This document shows, one piece after another, positions 40,713 through 49,864 of a stretch of DNA of 54,324 nt (position 1 is its first letter; each line of letters begins with the position of its first letter). The stretch is from Flavobacteriales bacterium (GTDB lineage Bacteria > Bacteroidota > Bacteroidia > Flavobacteriales_F > PHOS-HE28). The notes under the pieces are model-generated. The model was not told the DNA's origin. It saw only the letters and a program-made list of their open reading frames with translations, and did no database searches. The stretch spans positions 1 through 54,324 of the forward strand of contig JADJOG010000020.1 of the NCBI GenBank assembly GCA_016713865.1. Reading direction: 5' to 3'. Position numbers and translations under genes: made by a program.

Positions 40713-43700
40713 ATGAACCTGCTGCCCCGCCTGGTGCGCGTGCCCGGCTACACCGTGCTCTGCGCCGTTCTCCTATTCGCCTGCCGCAACAACGAGAAAG
40801 GCACACGTCCCGACGCGGCCTTCACGCCATACATACCGGCCTATACCGCCGGGCACATCAGCGCGCGATCACCGATCATCGTGCGCGTGGCCACCGGGCA
40901 GACCTGGAAGGATAGCTCGCAGGCATCGCTCCAGAAACTCTTCGACCTATCGCCCAGCGTGAAGGGAACCGTGCGCTTCACCGATGAGCTCACCCTCGCC
41001 TTCCAGCCCGATGAGCGGTTGCAGCAGGACAGGACCTATCAGGTGCGCTTCGACCTGGGACGCTTGATCGAAGTGCCTAAGGGACTGGAGAGCTTCCGTT
41101 TCGAGGTAACCACCGTGAAGCAAGGGATCGATGCGCGCGTGAAGGAGATGCAGGCCCTGAGCCTGAACGACCTCACCTGGCAGCGGCTGCTCCTCGGCGT
41201 GTACACCAGCGACGATGCCACCGGACAGGACCTCGAAGGCTGCTTCAACGCGGTGCAAGGCGGCCGCAAATTGCGCCTCACGTGGGAGCACGAGCCCAAT
41301 GGTCGCTATCACCGCTTCAGCGTGGACAGCGTGAAGCGCGGTGATGAATCCTCGCGCGTCGACATCAGCTGGAACGGCAAGGCCATCGGCAGCAGCGATG
41401 CCGCGACGCTTCCGTTCGATGTGCCTGCGATCGGCGAGCTCAGCCTGATCAGCGCCACCACCTTCAGCGATGGCGAGCAATACGCCACCCTGCTCTTCAG
41501 CGATCCGCTGGATGCGAAACAGGACATGCGCGGCCTCGTGGGCATCGCCGGCGCCGATAACATCCGCATCGCGCACGACGGCAGCAAGCTCGTGCTCTAT
41601 CCAGCGCAGCGCCTCAGCGGCAAGCAGGATGGCTACGTGAGCGCGGGGCTCCGTAACGTGAACGGGCGCAAGCTTGGCAAGGATTTGAGCGTCGAGCTCG
41701 TGTTCGAGGAATTGAAACCTGCGGTGCGCCTCACCGGCAAGGGCACCATACTGCCCAGCACCGATGGCTTGCTCCTCCCCTTCCAAGCCGTGAACCTGAA
41801 GGCGGTTGATGTGCGCGTGATCCGCATCCACGAGAGCAACGTGGGGCAATTCCTCCAGGTGAACAACCTCGATGGCGCCCGTGAGTTGGCGCGCGTGGGT
41901 CGCTTGGTCTCGCGCAAGACCATCAGCCTGAAGACCTCCGACAGCCCCGACCTGGGCCGCTGGAACACCTACTACCTCGACCTCGCCGACCACTTCAAAT
42001 CGGAGCCCGGCGCCATTTACCGCGTGGAGCTCAACTTCGGCAGGCACCAAGCGGTGTACCCCTGCGAAGGCGCCGAACCTATTGAAGCGCCGCGCGAGAA
42101 ATCGTGGGAAGAAGAGCAGGCCGCCTACGACCACAACAGCGATTACTGGTACTACGAAGGCGATTACGACTACTACGATTACGAAGAGGACTACGATTAC
42201 CAGGAACGTGAGGATCCCTGCAAGGGCAGCTACTACCACATCAACCGGAGCGTGGCCCGCAACCTGCTGGCGTCGGATATCGGACTGCTCGCGAAGGTGG
42301 GCAACGATGGAAGCCTGCTCGTTGCCGCCAGCGACCTGAAGAGCGCGATGCCCTTGAGCGGCGTGAAGCTCGATGTGCTCGACTACCAGCGCAAGAGCAT
42401 GGGCCAAGTGGTAACCGATGGCGAAGGATTGGCCACCCTGCCACCAACCAAGCACAAGCCATTCCTGCTCCTGGCCCAGAAAGGCAGCCAGCGAGGCTAT
42501 GTGCGCATGGACGATGGGTCGTCACTGAGCGTGAGCAGCTTCGATGTGGAGGGCGAGCAGATCGAGAAAGGGCTGAAGGGATTCCTCTACGGCGAGCGCG
42601 GCGTTTGGCGTCCCGGCGATTCGCTCTACCTCAGCTTCATGCTGCAGGATCCCTTGCGCAAGTTGCCGAAGGACCATCCGGTGGTGCTCGAGATCAGCGA
42701 CCCGCGCGGACGATTGGATCAGAAGCACGTGCGCACCACCAGCGTGAACGGCGTGTACAGTTTCCGTTGCGCCACCCGGCACGATGCACCTACCGGATAC
42801 TGGAACGCCTTGGTGCGCGTGGGCGGCACGGCCTTCAACAAGAGCCTGCGGATCGAGACCGTGAAGCCGAACCGATTGAAGGTGCGGCTGGCCACCGATG
42901 ATGGTCCGCTGGACACCGAGGGCCGCCGACTCAGCGCCGATGGCAGCAGCAGCATCATGCTGAAGAGCAACTGGCTGCACGGCGCGCCCGCCAAGAACCT
43001 GAAGAGCCGCGTGACCGTGACCATGGCGCATGGATGGGCCGAATTCAAGGGCTACGAGAAGTACCAGTTCAGCGATCTGCGCACGTGGGTGCCCGATGAG
43101 GAGCAGGTCGCCTTCGAGGGAACGCTCGATGAGAAAGGCGAAGCGCAATTCGAATTGGACCTGCACATGGGCCGCAGCGCGCCCGCCGTGGTGAACACCA
43201 ACATCGTAACACGCGTGTTCGAGGCCGGCGGCGATGCCAGCATGGACCGCGTGAGCGTTCCTTACTACCCTTATGCGAGCTATGCAGGCATTCAAGTGCC
43301 GGATGCACGCAGCGCGTGGGGCACCTATCGCACCGATACCACTTACAACTTCAGCATCGCGAGCATCGATCCGAAGGGCAAGCCCATCGCCGGCCGACAG
43401 CTGAAGGCGCAGGTGTATAAGCTCAACTACAATTGGTGGTGGGATGGCAGCATCACCGGCTCGGCCAGCTACATCGCATCGCCCAGCGTCGAACTGCAGC
43501 AAGAGCAGGACATCACCACCGATGCGAAGGGCAATGCCAAGCTGAAATTCCGGATCGATCGTCCGCAATGGGGCCGATTCGCCGTGCGCGTAACCGATCC
43601 CGAGAGCGGCCACGCCAGCGCCGTGCAGCTCTACCTCGATTGGCCGGGCTACGAAGGACGCAGTCGCAGGCAGGATCCCGATCAGGCCGCCGTGCTCAGC

Positions 43701-46349
43701 TTCAATGCCGACAAGGAGAAATACAACGTGGGCGACAACGCCACGCTCATCATCCCCAGCGGCGGAACAGGTCGCGCGCTCGTGAGCCTCGAGACCGGCA
43801 GCCGCGTGCTCGATGCCGCATGGATCGACCTGAAGGAGAAAGAGACGCGCTACACCTTCGCCATCACCGGCGACATGGCGCCCAACGTGTATGCGCACGT
43901 GACGCTGGTGCAGCCGCACGCGCTCACCGCAACGAAAGAGAGCGGCGGCAACGACCTGCCCATCCGCCTCTATGGCGTGGTGCCCATCCTGGTGGAGGAT
44001 CCGCTCACCAAGCTCGACCCGCAGATCAATGCGCCCAAAGAGATCAAGACCGATGCGCCCTTCAGCGTTGAAGTGAGCGAGAAAGGCGGGCGCGGCATGA
44101 CCTACACGCTCGCGATCGTCGATGAAGGATTGCTCGACCTCACGAGCTTCAAGACGCCCGATCCATGGAAGAGCTTCTATGCGCGCGAAGCGCTCGGCGT
44201 GCGCACCTGGGACCTCTATGATCAAGTGATCGGCGCCTACGGCCAGCGCATCCAGCGCGTGCTTGCGCTCGGCGGCAGCGACGATGCGGGCAAGGGCGAC
44301 GCGGCACGCGCCAATCGATTCAAGCCCGTGGTGCGCTTCGTGGGCCCCTTCAAGCTGGAGCGCGGCAAGAAGGCGAAGCACGATTTCACGATCAGCAACT
44401 ACGTGGGCAGCGTGCGCATGATGGTGGTGGCCACCGATGGCGAGAAAGCTTATGGCCGCGCAGAGCAGGCCGTTCCCGTGCGCAAGCCCTTGATGGTGCT
44501 CGCCACGTTGCCGCGCGTGCTGGCGCCCGGCGAAACAGCTGATCTCCCTGTCACGGTGTTCGCCATGGATCCGAAGGTGAAGGACGTGGTGGTGAAGATC
44601 GAGCCGAACGACCTCCTCATTCCCGAAGGCCCGGCGCAGCAGACCATCCGTTTCGCCACCACTGGCGATCAAGTGGTGCGCTTCCGCGTGAAGGTGAAGG
44701 ATGCCGTAGGCGTAGCCAAGATGAAGGTGAGCGTGAGCGGCGCCGGCGAGAGCGCCAGTGAGCAGATCGAACTGCAGGTGCGTCAGCCGAACCTGCCCTC
44801 TACGGAAGTCACCGAGGCCTTGGTTGATGCGGGCAAGAGCTGGAGCGCAACACCCGTTGCTGTCGGCGTGCAAGGCACCAACAGCGCTTACCTCGAAGTG
44901 AGCACCATTCCGCCGGTGGACATGGGCCGCCGCCTGCAATACCTGCTCGACTACCCGCACGGCTGCCTGGAGCAGACCACGAGCAAAGCCTTCCCGCAGC
45001 TCTTCCTCGCGAAGGTGATGGAACTGCCCGGTCGCGGTGCCGAGATGGCGCGCGCCAACGTGGATGCCGCGCTGTACAAGATGATCCAATTCCAGCGCAA
45101 CGACGGCGGCTTCAACTACTGGCCCGGCGGCGACCACTACGACACCTGGACCTCGATCTACGCCGGCCACTTCCTGGTGGAAGCCGAGCGCGCGGGCCAT
45201 GCCATGCCCGGCAACGTGAAAACCACATGGCTCTCCTTCCAGCGCAAGCAGGCGCGCGAATGGAACGGCACCGTGCCCGAAGGCTGGAACCGCAACGGCA
45301 CGCAGCTCACGCAGGCGTATCGACTTTACGTGCTCGCCTTGGCCAAAGCGCATGAGCTGCCCGCCATGAACCGCTTGCGCGAACAGAGCGACCTCGGCCA
45401 TATGGCCAAGTGGATGCTCGCAGCGGCCTATGCCCACGCGGGCCGCAAGGATGTGGCGCAGCAGCTCATCGACGGCGTGCCGCTGAACGTATCGCCCTAC
45501 ACCGAGCAGTACTGGACCTACGGCAGCGATATGCGCGACGAAGCCATGATCGCCGATGCGCTCATCGCCATGGGCGAGATGGAGAAGGCCGCGCCGGTGG
45601 TGGCACGCATCGCCAAGAAGCTCAGCAGCGGCGAATGGTGGAGCACGCAGAGCACCGCATTCGGATTGCTCGCGGTATCGCGCCTCGCGGAGAAGAGCCA
45701 ACTGGGCAAGGGCATGAGCTTCACCCTCAGCATCGATGGCAAGGCCACGGAGAAATTCAGTGAAAAGGCCATCAGCCGCACCGACCTGCCCGTGCCCGAC
45801 GGCAAGCGCGCCGTGAGCATCACCAACAAAGGCAAGAACCTGCTCTACGTGCGCATGGTGCGCAGCGGAACGCCGCTCGCCGGTGAAGAGAAGTCCAGCA
45901 GCAGCGGCTTGAACCTGAGCGTCGCTTACACCTTGATGGACGGTAGCGTGATCGACCCCACGCGGATCGAACAGGGCACCGACTTCATGGCGGTGGTCAC
46001 CGTGACGCATCCTGGCGTGGTGAATGGCTACCAGCAGCTCGCCCTCTCGCAGCTCTTCCCGAGCGGATGGGAGATCCGCAACACGCGCCTGGAAGGCACC
46101 TTGGCCGGCGCGGCGCAAGGCCCTTACACCTATCAGGACATCCGCGACGACCGCGTGCTCACCTACTTCGACCTGTGGAGGGGCCGCACGCATACCTACC
46201 GCGTGCTCCTCAACGCGAGCTACACCGGTCGCTACTACCTGCCGGGCGCGCACTGCGAGGCCATGTACGACCACACCATCAATGCCCGCAGCGTTGGCAA
46301 GTGGGTGGAGGTGGTGCCTTCGGGCGGCGAGGTGGCGAAAGTGAAGTGA
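40713..46349 (+). CDS. Alpha-2-macroglobulin family lipoprotein
   Basis: This is an intact protein of 1,878 residues. ATG 40713 gives a lipoprotein signal (TVLCAVLLFAC) with Cys24 as lipidation site. Macroglobulin-type domains are recognisable from GERGVWRPGDSLYLSFMLQD (about residue 627) and VDEGLLDLTSF (about 1135). The thioester motif is present: PHGCLEQTTSK with Cys1418. The following helical domain has the FNYWPGGDHYDTW signature. Bacterial macroglobulins trap foreign proteases in the periplasm, often next to the peptidoglycan synthase PbpC, which is not encoded nearby here. A tyrosine/aspartate-rich insert lies at about residues 466-500. It is the longest unbroken gene in the window and a strong terminator follows. 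Confidence 0.95.
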   Translation: MNLLPRLVRVPGYTVLCAVLLFACRNNEKGTRPDAAFTPYIPAYTAGHISARSPIIVRVATGQTWKDSSQASLQKLFDLSPSVKGTVRFTDELTLAFQPDERLQQDRTYQVRFDLGRLIEVPKGLESFRFEVTTVKQGIDARVKEMQALSLNDLTWQRLLLGVYTSDDATGQDLEGCFNAVQGGRKLRLTWEHEPNGRYHRFSVDSVKRGDESSRVDISWNGKAIGSSDAATLPFDVPAIGELSLISATTFSDGEQYATLLFSDPLDAKQDMRGLVGIAGADNIRIAHDGSKLVLYPAQRLSGKQDGYVSAGLRNVNGRKLGKDLSVELVFEELKPAVRLTGKGTILPSTDGLLLPFQAVNLKAVDVRVIRIHESNVGQFLQVNNLDGARELARVGRLVSRKTISLKTSDSPDLGRWNTYYLDLADHFKSEPGAIYRVELNFGRHQAVYPCEGAEPIEAPREKSWEEEQAAYDHNSDYWYYEGDYDYYDYEEDYDYQEREDPCKGSYYHINRSVARNLLASDIGLLAKVGNDGSLLVAASDLKSAMPLSGVKLDVLDYQRKSMGQVVTDGEGLATLPPTKHKPFLLLAQKGSQRGYVRMDDGSSLSVSSFDVEGEQIEKGLKGFLYGERGVWRPGDSLYLSFMLQDPLRKLPKDHPVVLEISDPRGRLDQKHVRTTSVNGVYSFRCATRHDAPTGYWNALVRVGGTAFNKSLRIETVKPNRLKVRLATDDGPLDTEGRRLSADGSSSIMLKSNWLHGAPAKNLKSRVTVTMAHGWAEFKGYEKYQFSDLRTWVPDEEQVAFEGTLDEKGEAQFELDLHMGRSAPAVVNTNIVTRVFEAGGDASMDRVSVPYYPYASYAGIQVPDARSAWGTYRTDTTYNFSIASIDPKGKPIAGRQLKAQVYKLNYNWWWDGSITGSASYIASPSVELQQEQDITTDAKGNAKLKFRIDRPQWGRFAVRVTDPESGHASAVQLYLDWPGYEGRSRRQDPDQAAVLSFNADKEKYNVGDNATLIIPSGGTGRALVSLETGSRVLDAAWIDLKEKETRYTFAITGDMAPNVYAHVTLVQPHALTATKESGGNDLPIRLYGVVPILVEDPLTKLDPQINAPKEIKTDAPFSVEVSEKGGRGMTYTLAIVDEGLLDLTSFKTPDPWKSFYAREALGVRTWDLYDQVIGAYGQRIQRVLALGGSDDAGKGDAARANRFKPVVRFVGPFKLERGKKAKHDFTISNYVGSVRMMVVATDGEKAYGRAEQAVPVRKPLMVLATLPRVLAPGETADLPVTVFAMDPKVKDVVVKIEPNDLLIPEGPAQQTIRFATTGDQVVRFRVKVKDAVGVAKMKVSVSGAGESASEQIELQVRQPNLPSTEVTEALVDAGKSWSATPVAVGVQGTNSAYLEVSTIPPVDMGRRLQYLLDYPHGCLEQTTSKAFPQLFLAKVMELPGRGAEMARANVDAALYKMIQFQRNDGGFNYWPGGDHYDTWTSIYAGHFLVEAERAGHAMPGNVKTTWLSFQRKQAREWNGTVPEGWNRNGTQLTQAYRLYVLALAKAHELPAMNRLREQSDLGHMAKWMLAAAYAHAGRKDVAQQLIDGVPLNVSPYTEQYWTYGSDMRDEAMIADALIAMGEMEKAAPVVARIAKKLSSGEWWSTQSTAFGLLAVSRLAEKSQLGKGMSFTLSIDGKATEKFSEKAISRTDLPVPDGKRAVSITNKGKNLLYVRMVRSGTPLAGEEKSSSSGLNLSVAYTLMDGSVIDPTRIEQGTDFMAVVTVTHPGVVNGYQQLALSQLFPSGWEIRNTRLEGTLAGAAQGPYTYQDIRDDRVLTYFDLWRGRTHTYRVLLNASYTGRYYLPGAHCEAMYDHTINARSVGKWVEVVPSGGEVAKVK

Positions 46350-46367
46350 CCTGTTGTTGATTGAATG

Positions 46368-46398
46368 AGCAAGGGCGCCAATTGGCGCCCTTGCTTTT
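46368..46398 (+). terminator. Intrinsic terminator after the macroglobulin gene
   Basis: AGCAAGGGCGCCAA (46368-46381) pairs exactly with TTGGCGCCCTTGCT (46382-46395), followed by TTT. The palindrome lies between the converging macroglobulin gene (+, ends 46349) and J-domain gene (-, ends 46417), so it may serve both. Confidence 0.85.
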
Positions 46399-46416
46399 CC
46401 AGACTGATGCGGTTCG

Positions 46417-46860
46417 TTAGGCCTCTACCATGGCGCCCGTGATACACCGGCGCGGATAGGTGCCTGCCAGATGCCTGCGCACGAAGCGCGGCGTGGCATC
46501 GGTGCCTACGAACTTGTTGTAGGTCTTGGGTGGCACGCCATAGAAGGCATGCTCGCTGCCGTCGCCGAAATGCAGTTTCAGCACTTGGCCCTTGTACTGC
46601 CAGTTTGCGATGCCCGAAGCGAGTGTCTCCTCGAACTCTTCGGCCTTGGCCGCTTGCGTTTCGGGATGAAGGGCCTCCAGGAGCTTGTATGCCGAGATGA
46701 TGCGCTGGCTCATGCCCTCTGCCGCCTCGCGCTCAGTCGCGTCTTGGAAACGGTCGGGATGGTGCTGCTTCATCAGGCTCTTGTACAGCATGTTCAGCTC
46801 CTTGAGCGTGAGGCCTTGGTCTGCTCCCAGCAACCGGCGGCTTTCGAGGATCTCCTTCAT
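46417..46860 (-). CDS. J-domain protein fused to a KTSC domain
   Basis: This is an intact protein of 147 residues. Residues 17-62 form a DnaJ-like J-domain with the essential HPD at 34-36 (KSLMKQHHPDRFQD), which would stimulate a DnaK-type Hsp70. Residues about 85-142 match the KTSC domain pattern (WQYKGQVLKLHFGDGSEHAF, YGVPPKTYNKFVG, RRHLAGTYP). KTSC domains are linked to tRNA synthetase and nucleic-acid contexts, with uncertain function. There is no signal peptide, so the protein is cytosolic. The start ATG 46860 fits the beginning of the J-domain region. Confidence 0.85.
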   Translation of the reverse strand: MKEILESRRLLGADQGLTLKELNMLYKSLMKQHHPDRFQDATEREAAEGMSQRIISAYKLLEALHPETQAAKAEEFEETLASGIANWQYKGQVLKLHFGDGSEHAFYGVPPKTYNKFVGTDATPRFVRRHLAGTYPRRCITGAMVEA

Positions 46861-47011
46861 GGCGGTGGAAAATTGCCTTTCTCCTGAAAGGGCCGCGAAT
46901 GTCGGGCTTCTGGGCGAAATAGCACCTCAAACCCGCTCGAATCATCTTGTATCCGGGCCCGCTGAAGGCCACTGTCTGACACGCATCACCCCCCCCTGAA
47001 CCCCAAACACC

Positions 47012-47019
47012 TATTTTCG
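47012..47019 (+). promoter_or_regulatory. Promoter -7 element of the FG-GAP T9SS gene
   Basis: TATTTTCG, a TAnnTTCG match, ends 22 bases before ATG 47042. There is no TTG at the right spacing, so support is limited to the -7 box and position. Confidence 0.4.
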
Positions 47020-47041
47020 TGGGCCTTTTCCGGCCGCCTTG

Positions 47042-49804
47042 ATGCTCGCACGCTGCCTATCCACCACACTTATGGCCATTCCCATGGTCATCTGGGCGCA
47101 GTTCAGTGCACCGAGCGTGCTGCTCACCGAAGATTCCGCCGACCCGCTCACCGCGATAGACCTCGATGGCGATGGCGACCTCGACCTCGTGCGGCCCCAC
47201 GCTCAATTCGGACTGATCGCCTACACCAATGTCGATGGCCAAGGCAACTATGCCTTCGGCGGAACCATCCTGCCCGCCAGCCTCGAATTGGGCAGTGGAC
47301 CTTTGGCGATGCCAATGACGATGGCTTCCCCGATGCGATGGCCGAACTCGGCAGCGGCAACCTCGTGCATTTGGTGCTGAACCTCGGCAATGGTCAATTC
47401 GGAGCACCTGAACTGGTGCTGGCTGCCCCAGGCACCATAGCTGCAATTGCGTTAGCCGAACTCAACGGCGATGGATTGAAGGACCTCGTGGTTGCGGTTG
47501 ATATCGATGGCGAGCCCAGCGCTGTGATCTGGTGCCCGAACCTGGGCACTGCATTCGGCGCGGCACAAGATGCCAGCGGCCCCGTCCTCGCGCCCATCGG
47601 GCAGTTCATACATCATGGCGACCTTGACCATTCAGGCGGCAACGACCTACTGGTCATGGACGGCAACGGCATCGTGCTCGTGTTCCGCAATGTTGATGGC
47701 GATGGCAGCGCGTGGGCCAAGGATGAGGTGTTCGATGCCTCGGCCTCTCCTTTCACTCAACCGCAACTGATTGACATTGATGGCGATGGCGACCTCGACC
47801 TGAGCGAGGCGGCCTTCCCCGATGTTCGCTGGGTGGAGAACACCCTGCAAGAGGGCGGCAGCTGGGGCACATGGACCTATCACCAACTGGAAGCTTGGAC
47901 CAGTGCTGGGCCCGGCGCGTTCGGCCAATTGGGCTGTGGTGCTGGCGCGGGCCTCGCGGTCTTCCCCTTGAATCCGGGTGCCTTCGTGCGATATGCGCAT
48001 TGGGCCCCAGCTGCCAACACCTTCGCCTTTGCCAACGAGATGCAATTGCCCCGCGGCAGCCTTCCGCTCCTGGCCGATGCCAACGGCGATGGCCGCGACG
48101 ACCTCTTCCTTTACCTCGACGGCGAGCGTTTGCTCTTCCTCAATGGCTTCGTGCCAGCCACCACGGTGGTGGAGATTCCCGAGTTGCCCACGCTCTGCAA
48201 ATTCGGTCAGCCTTTCGCCTTGCCTGCGGTGCTTCCGGAAGGCGGGCATTGGGTGGGCAGTAATGTCTTCGCCGATGAACTCCTTCGCTCGAACATCCTC
48301 GGCCAAGGTTCACAGCCGCTCGCGCATATCGTGTACGAGCCGGATGGCTGCGCCGCCGCCGCCGCCACGGAGATCCTTGTGGTGGAACAACCCGTGATCT
48401 CGCCCACCGTGGCCAACGTGCTCTGCGCCCGCGACGGCCCCATCCAATTCAGTTCGGTGCCGCCCGCAACGGAATGGATCGGCACCAATGAGAATGGCGC
48501 CTTGAACCCCGTTCCCTACCAGCAAGGCATCGTGGTGGCCATTTACACCGATGCCACTGGCGAGCTGTGCGCTGCCGAATCGGAGCCATTCATCGTTTGG
48601 CCTTCGATGCCCGCGCAGATCAATCCGGCCGGACCATTCTGCGTGAACAGCGGCGCCCAGCTGATCACCGCCGCCATGGGCCCCGGTATCGATTACGCTT
48701 GGACCGGCGCCATAGCTGGCTTCAACTCCATTGGGGCCAATTTCCAGCCCGCAATTGGCGCTGGAGTGCATCCCGTGGTGCTTCTGGTGGAGCCCAATCA
48801 GCCCGGCTATTGCGAAGGCATCGATACGCTTTGGGTAAGTGTAAGCGACGACTTCCCCGAAGTGCTGGTTGAATCCATTGGTCCGCATTGCACCAGTTCC
48901 AGCCCCATCGACCTGCTTCCCTTGGCTGCACCGCTCGGCGGCTTCTGGTCTGGTCCAGCGGTGGCGCAGAACAGTTTCGCACCGAGCGTATCAGGAGCGG
49001 GTAGCTTCTTCTGCACCTACACCTATGCCAGCCCCACTGGCTGTAGCACATCACAGTCTCTGGAAATCAACATTATAGGTGAAGCCATCGTTTCCGTTGA
49101 TTCAGATGATCTGCACTTCTGCATCGGTCAGGAACCCGCCCATTTCTCGGCCCTCCCACTCGGCGGCACATGGACATCGCCCATTGATGCTGACGGCACC
49201 CCTGGATCCTACCCAAGTGCCCGCTGGTGACTACACCGTGCTGTACACCTGGACCGGCGCCGACGGCTGCACGGTAGTGAATGCCACGGCCACCCTGTAC
49301 GTGCTCGTGACCACCGAACCGGTGATCGACCCACTGGGCGCGATCTGCGTGGAGGACGGCGCGATTGAGCTCGTTGGAAGCCCAGCCGGCGACTGGAGCG
49401 GCAGCGTAACAGGCAGCGGGTCCGCGGTATGGTTCGACCCCACCGTGCTTGGTCCCGGCACCTGGCCCGTAACCCTTACCGCTGCGGCTATGGGCGAATG
49501 CGCGGGCTCCACCTCCGTCGATCTTCTTGTGGAAATCTGCACCGGCGTGGAAACCGCGCAATCCGTGGCCTTCTCGGCCTGGCCGAATCCCTTCGGCAAC
49601 CAGCTCTTCGTTCAGGTGGGCGCCGAGGCCCTGAGCCGCCTCGAACTCTTCGATGCCACTGGCCGCATGGTGCGGCAAAGCGGTTCCATGACCGCTGGGG
49701 CGCAATCGGCATGGGCCGTCCCTGAGATTCCTGCTGGCACCTACTTCCTGCGCTGGACGGGCGTTTCGGGCCGATCCGGAGTGCTTCGCCTGGCTCGTTG
49801 GTAA
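47042..49804 (+). CDS. FG-GAP-repeat T9SS type A cargo protein (frame-broken)
   Basis: The secreted protein has about 920 residues. ATG 47042 (TTG 47039 also in frame) gives a signal peptide (LSTTLMAIPMVIWAQ). FG-GAP/VCBS-type repeats with calcium-loop motifs follow: DLDGDGDLDLVRP (47160), ELNGDGLKDLVVA (47458), DIDGDGDLDLSEA (47775) and DANGDGRDDLFLY (48077). From about 48180 there are Ig-like domains with a recurrent GGTWTSP / GPGTWPV pattern. The T9SS type A tail begins SAWPNPFGNQLFVQV (about 49580). Frame changes lie near 47320 and 49200. It is probably a calcium-stabilised surface protein. Confidence 0.8.
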
Positions 49805-49813
49805 CAGTTTCGT

Positions 49814-49843
49814 TTGGTCGGATCGCTGAGGCGCCTACTTTCG
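49814..49843 (+). promoter_or_regulatory. Promoter of the DGQHR-domain gene
   Basis: TTG (49814-49816), 19 bases, TACTTTCG (49836-49843), ending 21 bases before ATG 49865. It is one of the best matches to the Bacteroidota promoter pattern in this window. It also places transcription start downstream of an earlier in-frame start codon at 49814, supporting ATG 49865. Confidence 0.6.
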
Positions 49844-49864
49844 GAGGCGTCAACCAAACCTGCC

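Noticed and set aside
42522..46274. A 1,250-codon open frame on the minus strand opposite the macroglobulin gene
   Set aside because: Its translation is low-complexity (rich in His, Ala, Val, Glu and Arg) and mirrors the coding strand. G+C-rich codon use on the plus strand keeps the opposite frame open. The macroglobulin domains on the plus strand are unmistakable.
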